From Lachnospiraceae bacterium (GTDB lineage: Bacteria; Bacillota; Clostridia; Lachnospirales; Lachnospiraceae): a stretch of 35,270 nt of DNA. The translations under genes were made by a program, and so were the position numbers. Location: the NCBI GenBank assembly GCA_020860645.1, contig JAJBTX010000123.1, positions 1 through 35,270 on the forward strand. Direction: 5' to 3'. The notes beneath the pieces were generated by a model. It saw only the letters and a list, made by a program, of their open reading frames with translations, did no database searches and was not told where the DNA came from. Position 1 is the stretch's first letter; every line of letters begins with the position of its first letter. Below, piece by piece: positions 15,741 through 23,549 of this stretch.

Positions 15741-16961
15741 TCAGAACAGACCCGCGATCTTGCTGATGAAGGTGGTGATTCCGAGATAGCCGGAAATCAC
15801 GACCACGATCAGGCCCAGCACCCACAGGACATTCGAGTAGCTGAAGTTTTCGCCGACGATCTTCTTGCTCTTTGCAGCAATCAGGCAGATCAGCAGCGTG
15901 ATCGGAAGAATCAGGCCGTTGAACGCGCCCGCGAACACCAGCAGCACCGCCGGCGTCGTGCCGACCAGAAGCATGATGATGGTGGAGACAACGATGAAGC
16001 CGATGACCCACTGATTCTCATGCGCGTCAATATTCTTATTGAAAGTCTTCAGGAAGGAGACCGAGGTGTAGGCCGCACCGATGATGGAAGTGACAGCCGC
16101 ACAGCTCAGCACCAGGCCCGCGAAGCGATAGCCGATCTGACCCGCGCCGAGCAGGAACGCATCCGCGACCGGGTTGCTGGAATCCAGCGTAACACCAGCA
16201 TTCTTCGCGATAACGCCCAGGATAGCCAGGAACAGCAGCACACGAACGACCGCGGCCACAAGGATGCCGGTAACGGAGCTCTTCTGAATCTCTCCCTTAT
16301 TCTCCTCGCCGGTGACGCCCGCATCAATCAGACGATGCGCGCCCGCGAAGGTAATATAGCCGCCGACCGTGCCGCCCAGGATCGTCAGGATCGGGTCAAA
16401 GGTCGCAGTAAGACCGGACGAAGGCATGAAGGTATTCTTCAGAGCCTCGCCTACCGGGGGCTGTACAACGAAGATGATCACCAGGATCACGACGATCATG
16501 ATGCCGCCGAGTACCTTGGTCAGTGTATCCATGGCCGCCTTCGCGTTCTTCAGGCAGAATACCAGGATCGCGATCGCCGCTGCCACTACATAGCCTCTTT
16601 TCAGGGTAATGCCAAACAGCGTGTTCAGCCCGAGACCGCCGCCGCCTACATTACCGAAATTCAATACGAGGCAGCCGAGAACGATCATGAACGATACAAA
16701 GTAGCCGAGACCGGGAAGCAGCTTATTCGCGATGTCCTGGCCTCTGTAGCCCGTGCCGCACAGCACCTTCCAGATATTCAGCTGCGCGATCGCCGAGAGG
16801 ATGACCGCCACCAGCACGACAAAGCCGAAGCTCGCTCCCAGACTGCTCGTAAAGGTCGCCGTCTGTGTCAGGAAGCCCGGCCCGATCGCGGACGTCGCCA
16901 TCAGGAACGCGGCTCCTAAAATTGCGCCGCCGCCCGCGGCCTTTTTCTTGTTTTCACTCAT
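15741..16961 (-). CDS. NRAMP-fold transporter, YcsG type (probable organic substrate, not a metal)
   Basis: A 406-residue membrane protein with about 11 transmembrane segments, of the NRAMP (PF01566) superfamily. In metal-carrying NRAMPs the first helix has DPGN and the sixth has MPH; here the matching positions read GPGF (27-30) and, in the stretch GGTVGGYITFAGAH (196-209), GGY. The metal ligands are thus absent. B. subtilis YcsG, in the ycsF-ycsG-kipI-kipA operon, is the closest contextual parallel. As first gene of a pxp operon it may import 5-oxoproline or a related acid; this is inference. It has an excellent Shine-Dalgarno, AAAGGAGG, before the ATG at 16961, a consensus promoter, and a strongly folded leader. 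Confidence 0.85.
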   Translation of the reverse strand: MSENKKKAAGGGAILGAAFLMATSAIGPGFLTQTATFTSSLGASFGFVVLVAVILSAIAQLNIWKVLCGTGYRGQDIANKLLPGLGYFVSFMIVLGCLVLNFGNVGGGGLGLNTLFGITLKRGYVVAAAIAILVFCLKNAKAAMDTLTKVLGGIMIVVILVIIFVVQPPVGEALKNTFMPSSGLTATFDPILTILGGTVGGYITFAGAHRLIDAGVTGEENKGEIQKSSVTGILVAAVVRVLLFLAILGVIAKNAGVTLDSSNPVADAFLLGAGQIGYRFAGLVLSCAAVTSIIGAAYTSVSFLKTFNKNIDAHENQWVIGFIVVSTIIMLLVGTTPAVLLVFAGAFNGLILPITLLICLIAAKSKKIVGENFSYSNVLWVLGLIVVVISGYLGITTFISKIAGLF

Positions 16962-16995
16962 ACTATTTCCTCCTTTTAAACCTGTGGATTTCTTC

Positions 16996-17086
16996 TTTAA
17001 AATTTCAATTTATAAAGAAAGAGTATACAAACAGCATATCGTCACGCCTTTGTGTACTCTTTGTCTTTTTTCTCTGAAATTTTAAA
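16996..17086 (-). promoter_or_regulatory. Nested inverted repeats in the leader of the pxp operon
   Basis: The outer pair TTTAAAATTTCA (16996-17007) and TGAAATTTTAAA (17075-17086) is a perfect 12-bp inverted repeat. The inner pair AAAGAGTATACAAA (17018-17031) and TTTGTGTACTCTTT (17049-17062) matches at 13 of 14 positions. Together they fold nearly the whole 5' untranslated leader into one long hairpin between the start of transcription and the ribosome site. There is no U-tract terminator. It could be an RNA switch, a protein-binding leader or a pair of DNA operators. Confidence 0.55.
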
Positions 17087-17095
17087 TTTGACTCT

Positions 17096-17124
17096 ATTAT
17101 ATTGTAAATCGGCATGAGTGTCAA
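17096..17124 (-). promoter_or_regulatory. Consensus sigma-A promoter of the pxp-acc operon
   Basis: Minus strand TTGACA (17124-17119), exactly 17 bp, TATAAT (17101-17096): a perfect match to consensus. A promoter this strong usually needs repression or leader control, in line with the nearby palindrome and leader repeats. Confidence 0.85.
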
Positions 17125-17135
17125 TCATTTTTTAT

Positions 17136-17149
17136 ACATGTATACATGT
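17136..17149. promoter_or_regulatory. 14-bp perfect palindrome, probable operator
   Basis: ACATGTATACATGT is its own reverse complement. It lies 11 bases upstream of the -35 of the pxp promoter and about 45 bases upstream of the kinase promoter. The symmetry and length resemble sites for GntR- or similar dimeric regulators, but no regulator gene is next to it. Confidence 0.45.
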
Positions 17150-17194
17150 GCACGGAAATATCCTGACAGGAGAAAACCCTGCCCGCTTTTTGGT

Positions 17195-17223
17195 TTGTAA
17201 CGGGGTCTTATTTGTGATAGACT
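17195..17223 (+). promoter_or_regulatory. Probable promoter of the FGGY kinase gene
   Basis: TTGTAA (17195-17200), 17 bp, TAGACT (17218-17223); each hexamer matches consensus at four of six positions. Confidence 0.35.
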
Positions 17224-17259
17224 GTTTTCATAGAAAACCAGTACAGGAGGGTGTATTTC

Positions 17260-18858
17260 ATGGGTAATGCAAAAGATACCATTATAAATGGAAAGGCGAT
17301 TCTCGGCATCGAGCTCGGTTCCACGAGGATCAAGGGCGTCCTGATCGACGAGCACAACGTTCCGATCGCTTCCGGCGCGCACGACTGGGAGAATCGACTG
17401 GAGAACGGCGTCTGGACTTATGCGCTGGAAGATGTCTGGGCCGGCCTGCAGGACTGCTATCAGGATCTGGCACGGGATGTACAGGAGCGTTACGGCGTGA
17501 AGATCGAGCGCCTCGGCGCAGTCGGCTTCAGCGCGATGATGCACGGCTATCTGGCGTTCGACAGGGAGGGAAAACAGCTGGCGCCGTTCCGCACCTGGAG
17601 AAATACGATCACGCAGGAGGCCTCGGAAAAGCTTTCGGAGCTTTTTGGCTTCCATATTCCGCAGAGATGGAGCATCGCGCATCTGTACCAGGCGATGCTG
17701 AACGGGGAGCCGCATGTAAAGGATGTAGACTTCCTCACGACGCTGGACGGTTATGTGCACTGGCAGATGACCGGCGAGAAGGCAGTGGGCGTCGGCAGCG
17801 CGTCGGGCATGTTCCCGATTGATTCCGCGACGAAAAATTATGATGCCGCTATGATACAGAAATTTGATACACTGGCAGCGTCGGATGGATATTCCTGGAA
17901 AGTGGAGAATCTGCTTCCGAAGGTACTGCTGGCAGGAGAACAGGCCGGCGTGCTGAGCGAGGAAGGCGCGAGGAGGCTTGACCCGAGCGGAGCGCTTCAG
18001 AGCGGCTGCCCGGTCTGCCCGCCCGAAGGCGACGCCGGGACAGGCATGGTGGCGACCAACAGTGTGAAGCTGCGCACGGGCAATGTCTCCGCCGGTACCT
18101 CAGTATTCGCGATGATTGTACTCGAGAAGCCGCTGAAGAAGGCGCATGAGGAAATCGATATGGTGACAACGCCGTGCGGCGACGCGGTGGCGATGGTACA
18201 CGGCAATAACTGCACGTCAGATTTGAACGCCTGGGTTCATATTTTCAAGGAGTTTGCGGAAAGCTTCGGTATGGAAGTGGATATGGACCGTCTGTTTGGT
18301 ACCCTGTACAATAAAGCGCTGGAGGGCGACAGGGACTGCGGCGGACTTCTCAGCTATAATTATTTTTCAGGAGAGCATCTCACCGGCTTTGAGGAGGGGC
18401 GGCCGTTGTTTGTCCGCACGCCGGACAGCAGGTTTACGCTGGCGAACTTCATGCGCACGAACCTGTACTCCTCGCTCGCAGCGCTGAAGGTGGGACTGGA
18501 TATTCTGCTGAAGGAAGAGGAGGTTGCTGTTGACCGGATCACCGGGCACGGCGGCCTGTTCAAGACAAAGGGCGTCGGGCAGAAAATTCTGGCCGCTGCT
18601 ATGAACGCGACTGTCTCGGTCATGGAAACCGCGGGCGAGGGCGGTGCGTGGGGCATCGCGCTGCTGGCTTCCTACATGCTTCGTAAGGAAGCGGATGAGG
18701 CGCTGGAGGATTATCTTCAGAATAAGGTCTTCGGCGGAGACGAGGGCGTAAAGATGGATCCGGACCCGGAGGATGTAAAGGGCTTTGATGCGTTCATCAG
18801 CCGTTACCGCGCGGGCTTCCCGATCGAGAGAGCGGCGATTGATTCACTGAAGATGTAG
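17260..18858 (+). CDS. FGGY-family carbohydrate kinase, substrate unknown
   Basis: A 532-residue two-domain sugar kinase. The N-terminal domain begins with the phosphate-binding segment [17 protein letters not shown], and contains [14 protein letters not shown] and the [15 protein letters not shown] segment that matches the substrate-side Asp region of the family. The C-terminal domain has [14 protein letters not shown] and [18 protein letters not shown] for ATP and adenine binding. The sequence looks nearer to ribulokinase and xylulokinase than to glycerol kinase, but I cannot fix the sugar. The ATG at 17260 has AGGAGG nine bases upstream; an in-frame GTG at 17251 is too close to it. No isomerase, epimerase or sugar transporter is nearby, so it is an orphan kinase, divergent from the pxp operon. 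Confidence 0.88.
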   Translation: MGNAKDTIINGKAILGIELGSTRIKGVLIDEHNVPIASGAHDWENRLENGVWTYALEDVWAGLQDCYQDLARDVQERYGVKIERLGAVGFSAMMHGYLAFDREGKQLAPFRTWRNTITQEASEKLSELFGFHIPQRWSIAHLYQAMLNGEPHVKDVDFLTTLDGYVHWQMTGEKAVGVGSASGMFPIDSATKNYDAAMIQKFDTLAASDGYSWKVENLLPKVLLAGEQAGVLSEEGARRLDPSGALQSGCPVCPPEGDAGTGMVATNSVKLRTGNVSAGTSVFAMIVLEKPLKKAHEEIDMVTTPCGDAVAMVHGNNCTSDLNAWVHIFKEFAESFGMEVDMDRLFGTLYNKALEGDRDCGGLLSYNYFSGEHLTGFEEGRPLFVRTPDSRFTLANFMRTNLYSSLAALKVGLDILLKEEEVAVDRITGHGGLFKTKGVGQKILAAAMNATVSVMETAGEGGAWGIALLASYMLRKEADEALEDYLQNKVFGGDEGVKMDPDPEDVKGFDAFISRYRAGFPIERAAIDSLKM

Positions 18859-18977
18859 CGAAGGAATGGAAAACGACTTCAGGTCGATTTCTTTTGGACC
18901 GCTCCGGGTACGGTCGCGCGCGTGTCCTGCATGCATAAGAAACCCGAATTCCGGGAAAGATGGTGAGAGGAGGAATG

Positions 18978-19337
18978 GTGAAAAATATGAGAAAGCGAAG
19001 CAGACTTTTACTTATCATAATACTGAGCGTGGCGTTTACGGCGCTTGTCGGCTGTTCCTCCGGTGGAAGCTCAGCGTCCGGCGGTAGCTCCACTGATTCG
19101 GCACAGACCGGAGAGGAAGCGCGCTCCGTTCTGGCCGGAACGATCAGCGGGATTACGGACGGTGTCTTTACGGTTACGGATCAGGATGGTATCCCCTACG
19201 ATTTTCCCTATGAGGGAGAGACGCCAGAAGGTCTTCAGGATGCTTCGGAGGGCGACTATGTGAAGGTTATTTACACCGGCGACCTGTCCGAGACGGACGG
19301 CTTTGACGGAGAAGTCGTATCGGTGGAGATACAATAG
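18978..19337 (+). CDS. Small secreted lipoprotein of unknown function
   Basis: A protein of about 119 residues with a type II signal peptide: positively charged start (KNMRKRSR), a hydrophobic stretch LLLIIILSVAFTA, and the lipobox LVGC, then a Ser/Gly-rich linker. The mature part looks like a small beta domain (GTISGITDGVFTVTD and similar strands) with many acidic residues. It should be lipid-anchored on the outer face of the membrane. I recognise no named family. The start is uncertain: AGGAGG at 18968-18973 suits the GTG at 18978, but ATG 18975 and ATG 18987 are possible. It ends in a strong terminator. Confidence 0.75.
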   Translation: MKNMRKRSRLLLIIILSVAFTALVGCSSGGSSASGGSSTDSAQTGEEARSVLAGTISGITDGVFTVTDQDGIPYDFPYEGETPEGLQDASEGDYVKVIYTGDLSETDGFDGEVVSVEIQ

Positions 19338-19357
19338 GAAGTTTTTTATACAAAAAA

Positions 19358-19403
19358 ATGAGAAACCCGAAAAAAGGACTTGCTTTTTTTCGGGTTTTCT
19401 CAT
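19358..19403 (+). terminator. Terminator of the lipoprotein gene
   Basis: ATGAGAAACCCGAAAAAA (19358-19375) pairs with the complementary arm 19385-19403 (one extra T), giving an 18-bp stem. The upper stem is A/T only. The right arm also contains the spacer of the tRNA-Gln promoter. Confidence 0.75.
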
Positions 19404-19408
19404 ATAAT
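19380..19408 (+). promoter_or_regulatory. Promoter of tRNA-Gln, embedded in the upstream terminator
   Basis: TTGCTT (19380-19385), 17 bp, TATAAT (19403-19408). Transcription would begin near 19415, about 12 bases before the tRNA. The spacer is the descending arm of the lipoprotein terminator. Confidence 0.6.
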
Positions 19409-19426
19409 AACATTCGTTGAACGCAT

Positions 19427-19498
19427 AGGGCTATCGCCAAACGGTAAGGCAACGGACTCTGACTCCGTCATTTCCAGGTTCGAATCCTGGTAGCCCTG
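19427..19498 (+). tRNA. tRNA-Gln (anticodon CTG)
   Basis: The cloverleaf is complete: acceptor AGGGCTA/TAGCCCT with discriminator G, D arm GCC/GGC with GGTAAGG, anticodon stem ACGGA/TCCGT with the loop CTCTGAC (anticodon CTG, reading CAG), and T arm CCAGG/CCTGG with TTCGAAT. The CCA end is not encoded. It has its own promoter and terminator. Confidence 0.95.
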
Positions 19499-19505
19499 TT
19501 CTGAA

Positions 19506-19530
19506 AGTCCTGATTCTCAGGGCTTTTTTA
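19506..19530 (+). terminator. Terminator after tRNA-Gln
   Basis: AGTCCTGA (19506-19513) pairs with TCAGGGCT (19517-19524) through a TTC loop, followed by TTTTTTATTTT. Confidence 0.8.
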
Positions 19531-19597
19531 TTTTCCATGCTGCCATCCTGATACTGACTGCCATGACGCTGCACTTCCCGGAAGCCTTTTCGCACAG

Positions 19598-19630
19598 TAA
19601 AAAAGACAGCGGGGTAAGCTGTCTTTTTTA
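19598..19630. terminator. Bidirectional terminator between tRNA-Gln and ftsH
   Basis: TAAAAAAGACAGC (19598-19610) and GCTGTCTTTTTTA (19618-19630) form a perfect 13-bp stem with a 7-base loop. A/T runs on both sides let it work in both directions, most likely ending the leftward spoIIE-tilS-hpt-ftsH transcript. Confidence 0.75.
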
Positions 19631-19763
19631 GGAGAAGGTATTTCTTGTTTCTTATGGGGTGTAGCAAAAACTAAAAATGTATTGGGGGTTTACGAGTGAT
19701 ATAATATCATAAACTCCAATTGAAGTGTGCACAAACTTCACAAAAATGAAGGTTTAAATTTGT
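19631..19763. other. Gap downstream of ftsH with no gene
   Basis: AT-rich spacer between the bidirectional terminator and the ftsH stop. A short TGAAGT/ACTTCA inverted repeat is near 19720-19740. I see no ORF or RNA gene here. Confidence 0.5.
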
Positions 19764-21575
19764 CTATTCTGCACAAAAAAGGCTTTCAAATTCCTCGCGG
19801 CCAATCTTTTCCTTCTCGAGCAGCAAAGCCGCGCAGGCGTCCAGCACGTTGCGGTGCTCGGTGATCATTTGCCTGGCTTTGCCGTAACACTCGTCGATAA
19901 TCCGCTTGACCTCCTGGTCGATCTCACCGGCCACCTGCTCGCCGTAGCCCCTCGCGTGCGCCAGGTCGCGGCCGATGAAGACCTCCTCCTCATCGTCGCC
20001 GTAGCGGATCAGGCCGAGCTTCTCGGACATGCCGTACTTGGTCACCATGGACTTCGCGAGAGAGGTCGCCTGCTTGATATCCTGGGAAGCGCCGGTCGTG
20101 ATGTCGTCGAAGACCAGCTCCTCCGCCACACGGCCGCCGAGGTCGACGATGATATTCTGCAGCATCCGTCCTCGCGTTTCGAACATCTCGTCCTTCTCCG
20201 GGAGCGGCATCGTGTAGCCCGCCGCGCCCATGCCCGTCGGGATAATGGAAACCGTGTAGACCGGCCCCACATCCGGAAGCAGATGGAACAGGATCGCGTG
20301 TCCCGCCTCATGGTAGGCTGTGATGCGCTTCTCCTTCTCAGACATTACGCGGCTCTTCTTCTCCGCACCGATCCCCACCTTGATAAAGGCCTTCTGAATA
20401 TCAGCCTGCACGACGTAAGCGCGTCCCTCTCTGGCCGCCACGATTGCGGCCTCGTTCAGCAGGTTCTCCAGATCAGCTCCGGTGAAGCCCGCCGTCGTCT
20501 GCGCGATCTGATGCAGATCCACGTCGTCACCGAGCGGCTTGTTCTTCGCGTGCACCTTCAGAATCTCTTCGCGGCCCTTCACATCCGGACGGCTCACACC
20601 GATCTTGCGGTCAAAGCGTCCCGGCCGCATAATCGCCGGGTCGAGGATGTCCACGCGGTTCGTCGCTGCCATGACAATAATACCCTCATTGACGCCGAAG
20701 CCGTCCATCTCCACGAGAAGCTGGTTCAGCGTCTGCTCCCGCTCGTCGTGTCCGCCGCCCATACCGGCACCGCGGCGTCTGGCGACCGCGTCAATCTCGT
20801 CAATAAAGACGATGCAGGGCGCGTTTTTCTTGGCGTTCTGGAACAGGTCGCGCACGCGGCTCGCTCCGACGCCCACAAACATCTCCACGAAGTCCGAGCC
20901 GGAGATACTGAAGAAGGGTACGCCGGCCTCCCCGGCCACCGCCTTCGCGATCAGCGTCTTGCCGGTACCGGGAGCACCCACGAGGAGCACGCCCTTGGGA
21001 ATCCGTGCGCCGACCGCCGTGTAGCGCGCGGGATTGCGCAGGAAATCAACGATCTCCTCGAGCTCGCCCTTTTCCTCCTCCAGGCCCGCCACGTCGCGAA
21101 AACCGACCTGCGTGTCCTTTCCGGTCGACATCTGCGCATGGCTCTTGCCGAAATCCATCATTCTGGCATTCGTACCTCCGCCGTTCCTTCCCATGGTCAT
21201 GACCACATAGAAAATCAGAATCGCGCAGAGGATCAGCGAAAAGCCGTAGGTCTCGAAGAAGCCGGACTGCTTCACCTCGCCGATGTCATAGGCGACGCCG
21301 AGCTCCATGAATTTCTCTTCAATCGTTTCAGTGTTCAGCACCTCTGTCGTCTTCGTGGAGCCGTCCGTCAGCACGTAGGTCACCGTGCCCGTGGGCGTCT
21401 CCTGGTTGGGCGTGATCAGCGCGCTGGCGATCTCCCCGTTCTCCAGAACCTGTTCGAACTGCTGATACGTGTAGGCCGTACTCTCGTCCATCTGATTTTC
21501 AAAGAATACCAGTACGGCACAGATTACCAGAAAAAACAGCAGATAAGTACCGATTCCTTTCCATTGTCTGTTCAA
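19764..21575 (-). CDS. ftsH: ATP-dependent zinc metalloprotease FtsH
   Basis: A 603-residue membrane-anchored AAA+ protease that removes misfolded membrane proteins and regulators. Two transmembrane helices (about 8-25 and 112-128) flank an extracellular domain. The AAA module has Walker A GAPGTGKT (200-207), Walker B VFIDEID (256-262), and the second region of homology [16 protein letters not shown]. The zinc site is HEAGH (422-426), with a third acidic ligand further on in [10 protein letters not shown]. The start is a TTG at 21575, with AGGAGG 11 bases upstream; no nearby ATG would keep the first helix. It follows hpt closely, the tilS-hpt-ftsH order of Firmicutes. Confidence 0.97.
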   Translation of the reverse strand: MNRQWKGIGTYLLFFLVICAVLVFFENQMDESTAYTYQQFEQVLENGEIASALITPNQETPTGTVTYVLTDGSTKTTEVLNTETIEEKFMELGVAYDIGEVKQSGFFETYGFSLILCAILIFYVVMTMGRNGGGTNARMMDFGKSHAQMSTGKDTQVGFRDVAGLEEEKGELEEIVDFLRNPARYTAVGARIPKGVLLVGAPGTGKTLIAKAVAGEAGVPFFSISGSDFVEMFVGVGASRVRDLFQNAKKNAPCIVFIDEIDAVARRRGAGMGGGHDEREQTLNQLLVEMDGFGVNEGIIVMAATNRVDILDPAIMRPGRFDRKIGVSRPDVKGREEILKVHAKNKPLGDDVDLHQIAQTTAGFTGADLENLLNEAAIVAAREGRAYVVQADIQKAFIKVGIGAEKKSRVMSEKEKRITAYHEAGHAILFHLLPDVGPVYTVSIIPTGMGAAGYTMPLPEKDEMFETRGRMLQNIIVDLGGRVAEELVFDDITTGASQDIKQATSLAKSMVTKYGMSEKLGLIRYGDDEEEVFIGRDLAHARGYGEQVAGEIDQEVKRIIDECYGKARQMITEHRNVLDACAALLLEKEKIGREEFESLFCAE

Positions 21576-21593
21576 ACTGTCTTTATCCTCCTG

Positions 21594-22121
21594 TCAATCG
21601 AACTCTACAACACCAATATAGGGCAGATTGCGGTAGTGCTGGTCGTAGTCCAGCCCGTAACCCACCACGAACTTATCTTCTATCTGAAATCCAACGTATT
21701 CCACGTCGACGTCGACCACGCGCCTGTCCGGCTTGTCAAGCAGCGTACAGATCTTCAGGCTGGCCGGATTCCTCTGCGAAAGCAGCTTTTTGAGATGGTT
21801 CAGCGTCCGTCCCGAATCAATGATATCCTCGATAATCAGCACATGCCGGTCCATGATCGGCTCGTCCAGATCCTTATCCAGCTTCACGACGCCACTGGAC
21901 TTCGTGGCCGCACCGTAGCTCGAACACTGCATGAAATCCATCGTAACCGGTATCGTGATGCGCTTCGCCAGCTCGCAGGTAAAATAGACGCTTCCCTTCA
22001 GAATACAGATCAGATGAATACTCTTTCCCGCGTAATCGCGGCTGATCTCTCTGCCCAGCTCCTGAATCCGCGCGTCAATCTCCTGCTCCGACAACATGGT
22101 CTCCACATGATGTTTTTCCAT
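21594..22121 (-). CDS. hpt: Hypoxanthine phosphoribosyltransferase
   Basis: A 175-residue purine salvage enzyme that converts hypoxanthine (and often guanine) with PRPP to IMP or GMP. The PRPP loop VLIIEDIIDSGRTL lies at 94-107, and ILKGSVYF and DFMQCSSYG are typical Hpt segments. The ATG at 22121 has GGAGGG seven bases upstream, inside the end of tilS, whose stop is three bases away; translation is probably coupled. Confidence 0.95.
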   Translation of the reverse strand: MEKHHVETMLSEQEIDARIQELGREISRDYAGKSIHLICILKGSVYFTCELAKRITIPVTMDFMQCSSYGAATKSSGVVKLDKDLDEPIMDRHVLIIEDIIDSGRTLNHLKKLLSQRNPASLKICTLLDKPDRRVVDVDVEYVGFQIEDKFVVGYGLDYDQHYRNLPYIGVVEFD

Positions 22122-22124
22122 CGC

Positions 22125-23513
22125 TCATCCCTCCGCGTTTTTCTTTCGTACCTTCAGAATTCTCTTTGTGTGGCCGCTCACCTTATAGTCTTCGCTGATG
22201 CGCAGACCAACCGCCCAGATCACATGACTGCCGTCCGCCAGCAGGATACATTTGTCACGCTCTTCCCGCGGCAGCTTGCAGTCAATCAGGTAATCCTTCA
22301 GCTTCTTGTGAGAGCCCTTTCCGTTTGCCAGATAGTCCCCCGGACGCCTGGTCCGAAGGACTGCTCCTTCCCTGATTTTATCATAATCAAACCACTTCGT
22401 ATAGCAATTTGTGGGAATTTTCTCATTTTTTCCCGCCGCTTCGAGGGAAAAAAGGAAGGTCTCTCCCAGGAATTCATGCTCCTCATACACCACAGAATCG
22501 TCCCGCAGAACCGGAATCTCCGTCGTTATCTCCGGCTCTTTCCCCGCTCTTCGCAGGGAAATCTCCCTGTAGCCCAGCACCGCGCAGGTATCCCCCGGCA
22601 GCAGGATCCGGCTCCCGCGCTTTCCGGACGCGAGCGCGCAGATCTGCTCCACGTGGACAGCCGTAAGATCGCGCGCGCTGCCGCACAGCCGCTCCATACA
22701 GCGCAGAACCAGCCTTTTCCGGATCGCCGGATGAAGCTCTGTGAACGCTGTGAGCTGTATATCGATGCCCTGCTCCCTCACGCGGACATAATGTTCCCAC
22801 GCGCGCTCCGTCTCCTGTTCCATAAAATCCTCGTCCTCCCGGAGCCGCTCCGCCGCAGCAGCCATGCGCGCCGCGCTCCCGGGGCGGATTTCTTCCATCG
22901 GGACAATAAGCTGATGACGGATACGATTTCTCTCATAGGACAGGTCCGCATTACTCTCATCCTCCGCCCAGGGAATCTGCTCCTGCGCAAGCCAGCGCAG
23001 GATCTCATCCTTCCCGACGCAGAGCAGTGGGCGAATATAGGGAAGACTCACCGGCCGCATGCCGCCCAGACCTTTCAACCCTGTACCGCGCATCAGCCGG
23101 AACAGCATCGTCTCCGCCTGATCATTCTGGTGATGGGCAAGCGCCGTGCGCATACCCGGCTCCGCCTCCATGCACTGCCGGAATACTTCATAGCGGGCTT
23201 TTCGCCCCGCCTCCTCGATACTTAAGCCTTCTTTCCCGGCCATCCCCGGCACATCCCGCTTAAAGGCCCGGAAGGGAATCCCCCGTTCCCGGCAAAAGAC
23301 CTCGCAGAACACGAGATCCCGGTCCGCACTCTCCCCGCGGATACCATGGTGCACATGCACCGCCCGAACCGGATTCCCATGCAGCGCGCCATACTCCTTC
23401 AGCAGCACCAGCAGCGCCGCTGAGTCCGGACCGCCGGAAAAGCCGACAAGCACAGGCGTCCCAGCAGGCAGCATCTTATATTTTTCCATATAAGCAAATA
23501 TTTTTTCCTTCAT
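22125..23513 (-). CDS. tilS: tRNA(Ile)-lysidine synthase
   Basis: A 462-residue N-type ATP pyrophosphatase that adds lysine to C34 of tRNA-Ile(CAU), changing it to read AUA. The P-loop SGGPDS is at 26-31 in LVGFSGGPDSAALL, with VHVHHGIRGESADRD and ALAHHQNDQAETMLFRL as further catalytic motifs; the C-terminal TilS domains follow (THKKL-like segment GKGSHKKLKDYLID). I chose the ATG at 23513, which gives the normal family N-terminus, although no clear Shine-Dalgarno precedes it; ATG 23525 or TTG 23549, directly after the spoIIE stop, are alternatives. Coupling to spoIIE translation is likely. Confidence 0.93.
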   Translation of the reverse strand: MKEKIFAYMEKYKMLPAGTPVLVGFSGGPDSAALLVLLKEYGALHGNPVRAVHVHHGIRGESADRDLVFCEVFCRERGIPFRAFKRDVPGMAGKEGLSIEEAGRKARYEVFRQCMEAEPGMRTALAHHQNDQAETMLFRLMRGTGLKGLGGMRPVSLPYIRPLLCVGKDEILRWLAQEQIPWAEDESNADLSYERNRIRHQLIVPMEEIRPGSAARMAAAAERLREDEDFMEQETERAWEHYVRVREQGIDIQLTAFTELHPAIRKRLVLRCMERLCGSARDLTAVHVEQICALASGKRGSRILLPGDTCAVLGYREISLRRAGKEPEITTEIPVLRDDSVVYEEHEFLGETFLFSLEAAGKNEKIPTNCYTKWFDYDKIREGAVLRTRRPGDYLANGKGSHKKLKDYLIDCKLPREERDKCILLADGSHVIWAVGLRISEDYKVSGHTKRILKVRKKNAEG

Positions 23514-23549
23514 ACTGATTATCATAAGGAAAATCTGTCGAAAATGCAA

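Noticed and set aside
16962..17124. Known metal riboswitch (yybP-ykoY type) in the leader of the NRAMP-fold gene
   Set aside because: The leader is two simple nested repeats with none of the conserved loop sequences, and the transporter lacks metal ligands.
19854..23225. A very long plus-strand open frame opposite ftsH, hpt and tilS
   Set aside because: It lies antisense to three clear genes, is rich in His, Arg and Leu with no recognisable motif, and has no Shine-Dalgarno. It is a by-product of GC-rich codon use.
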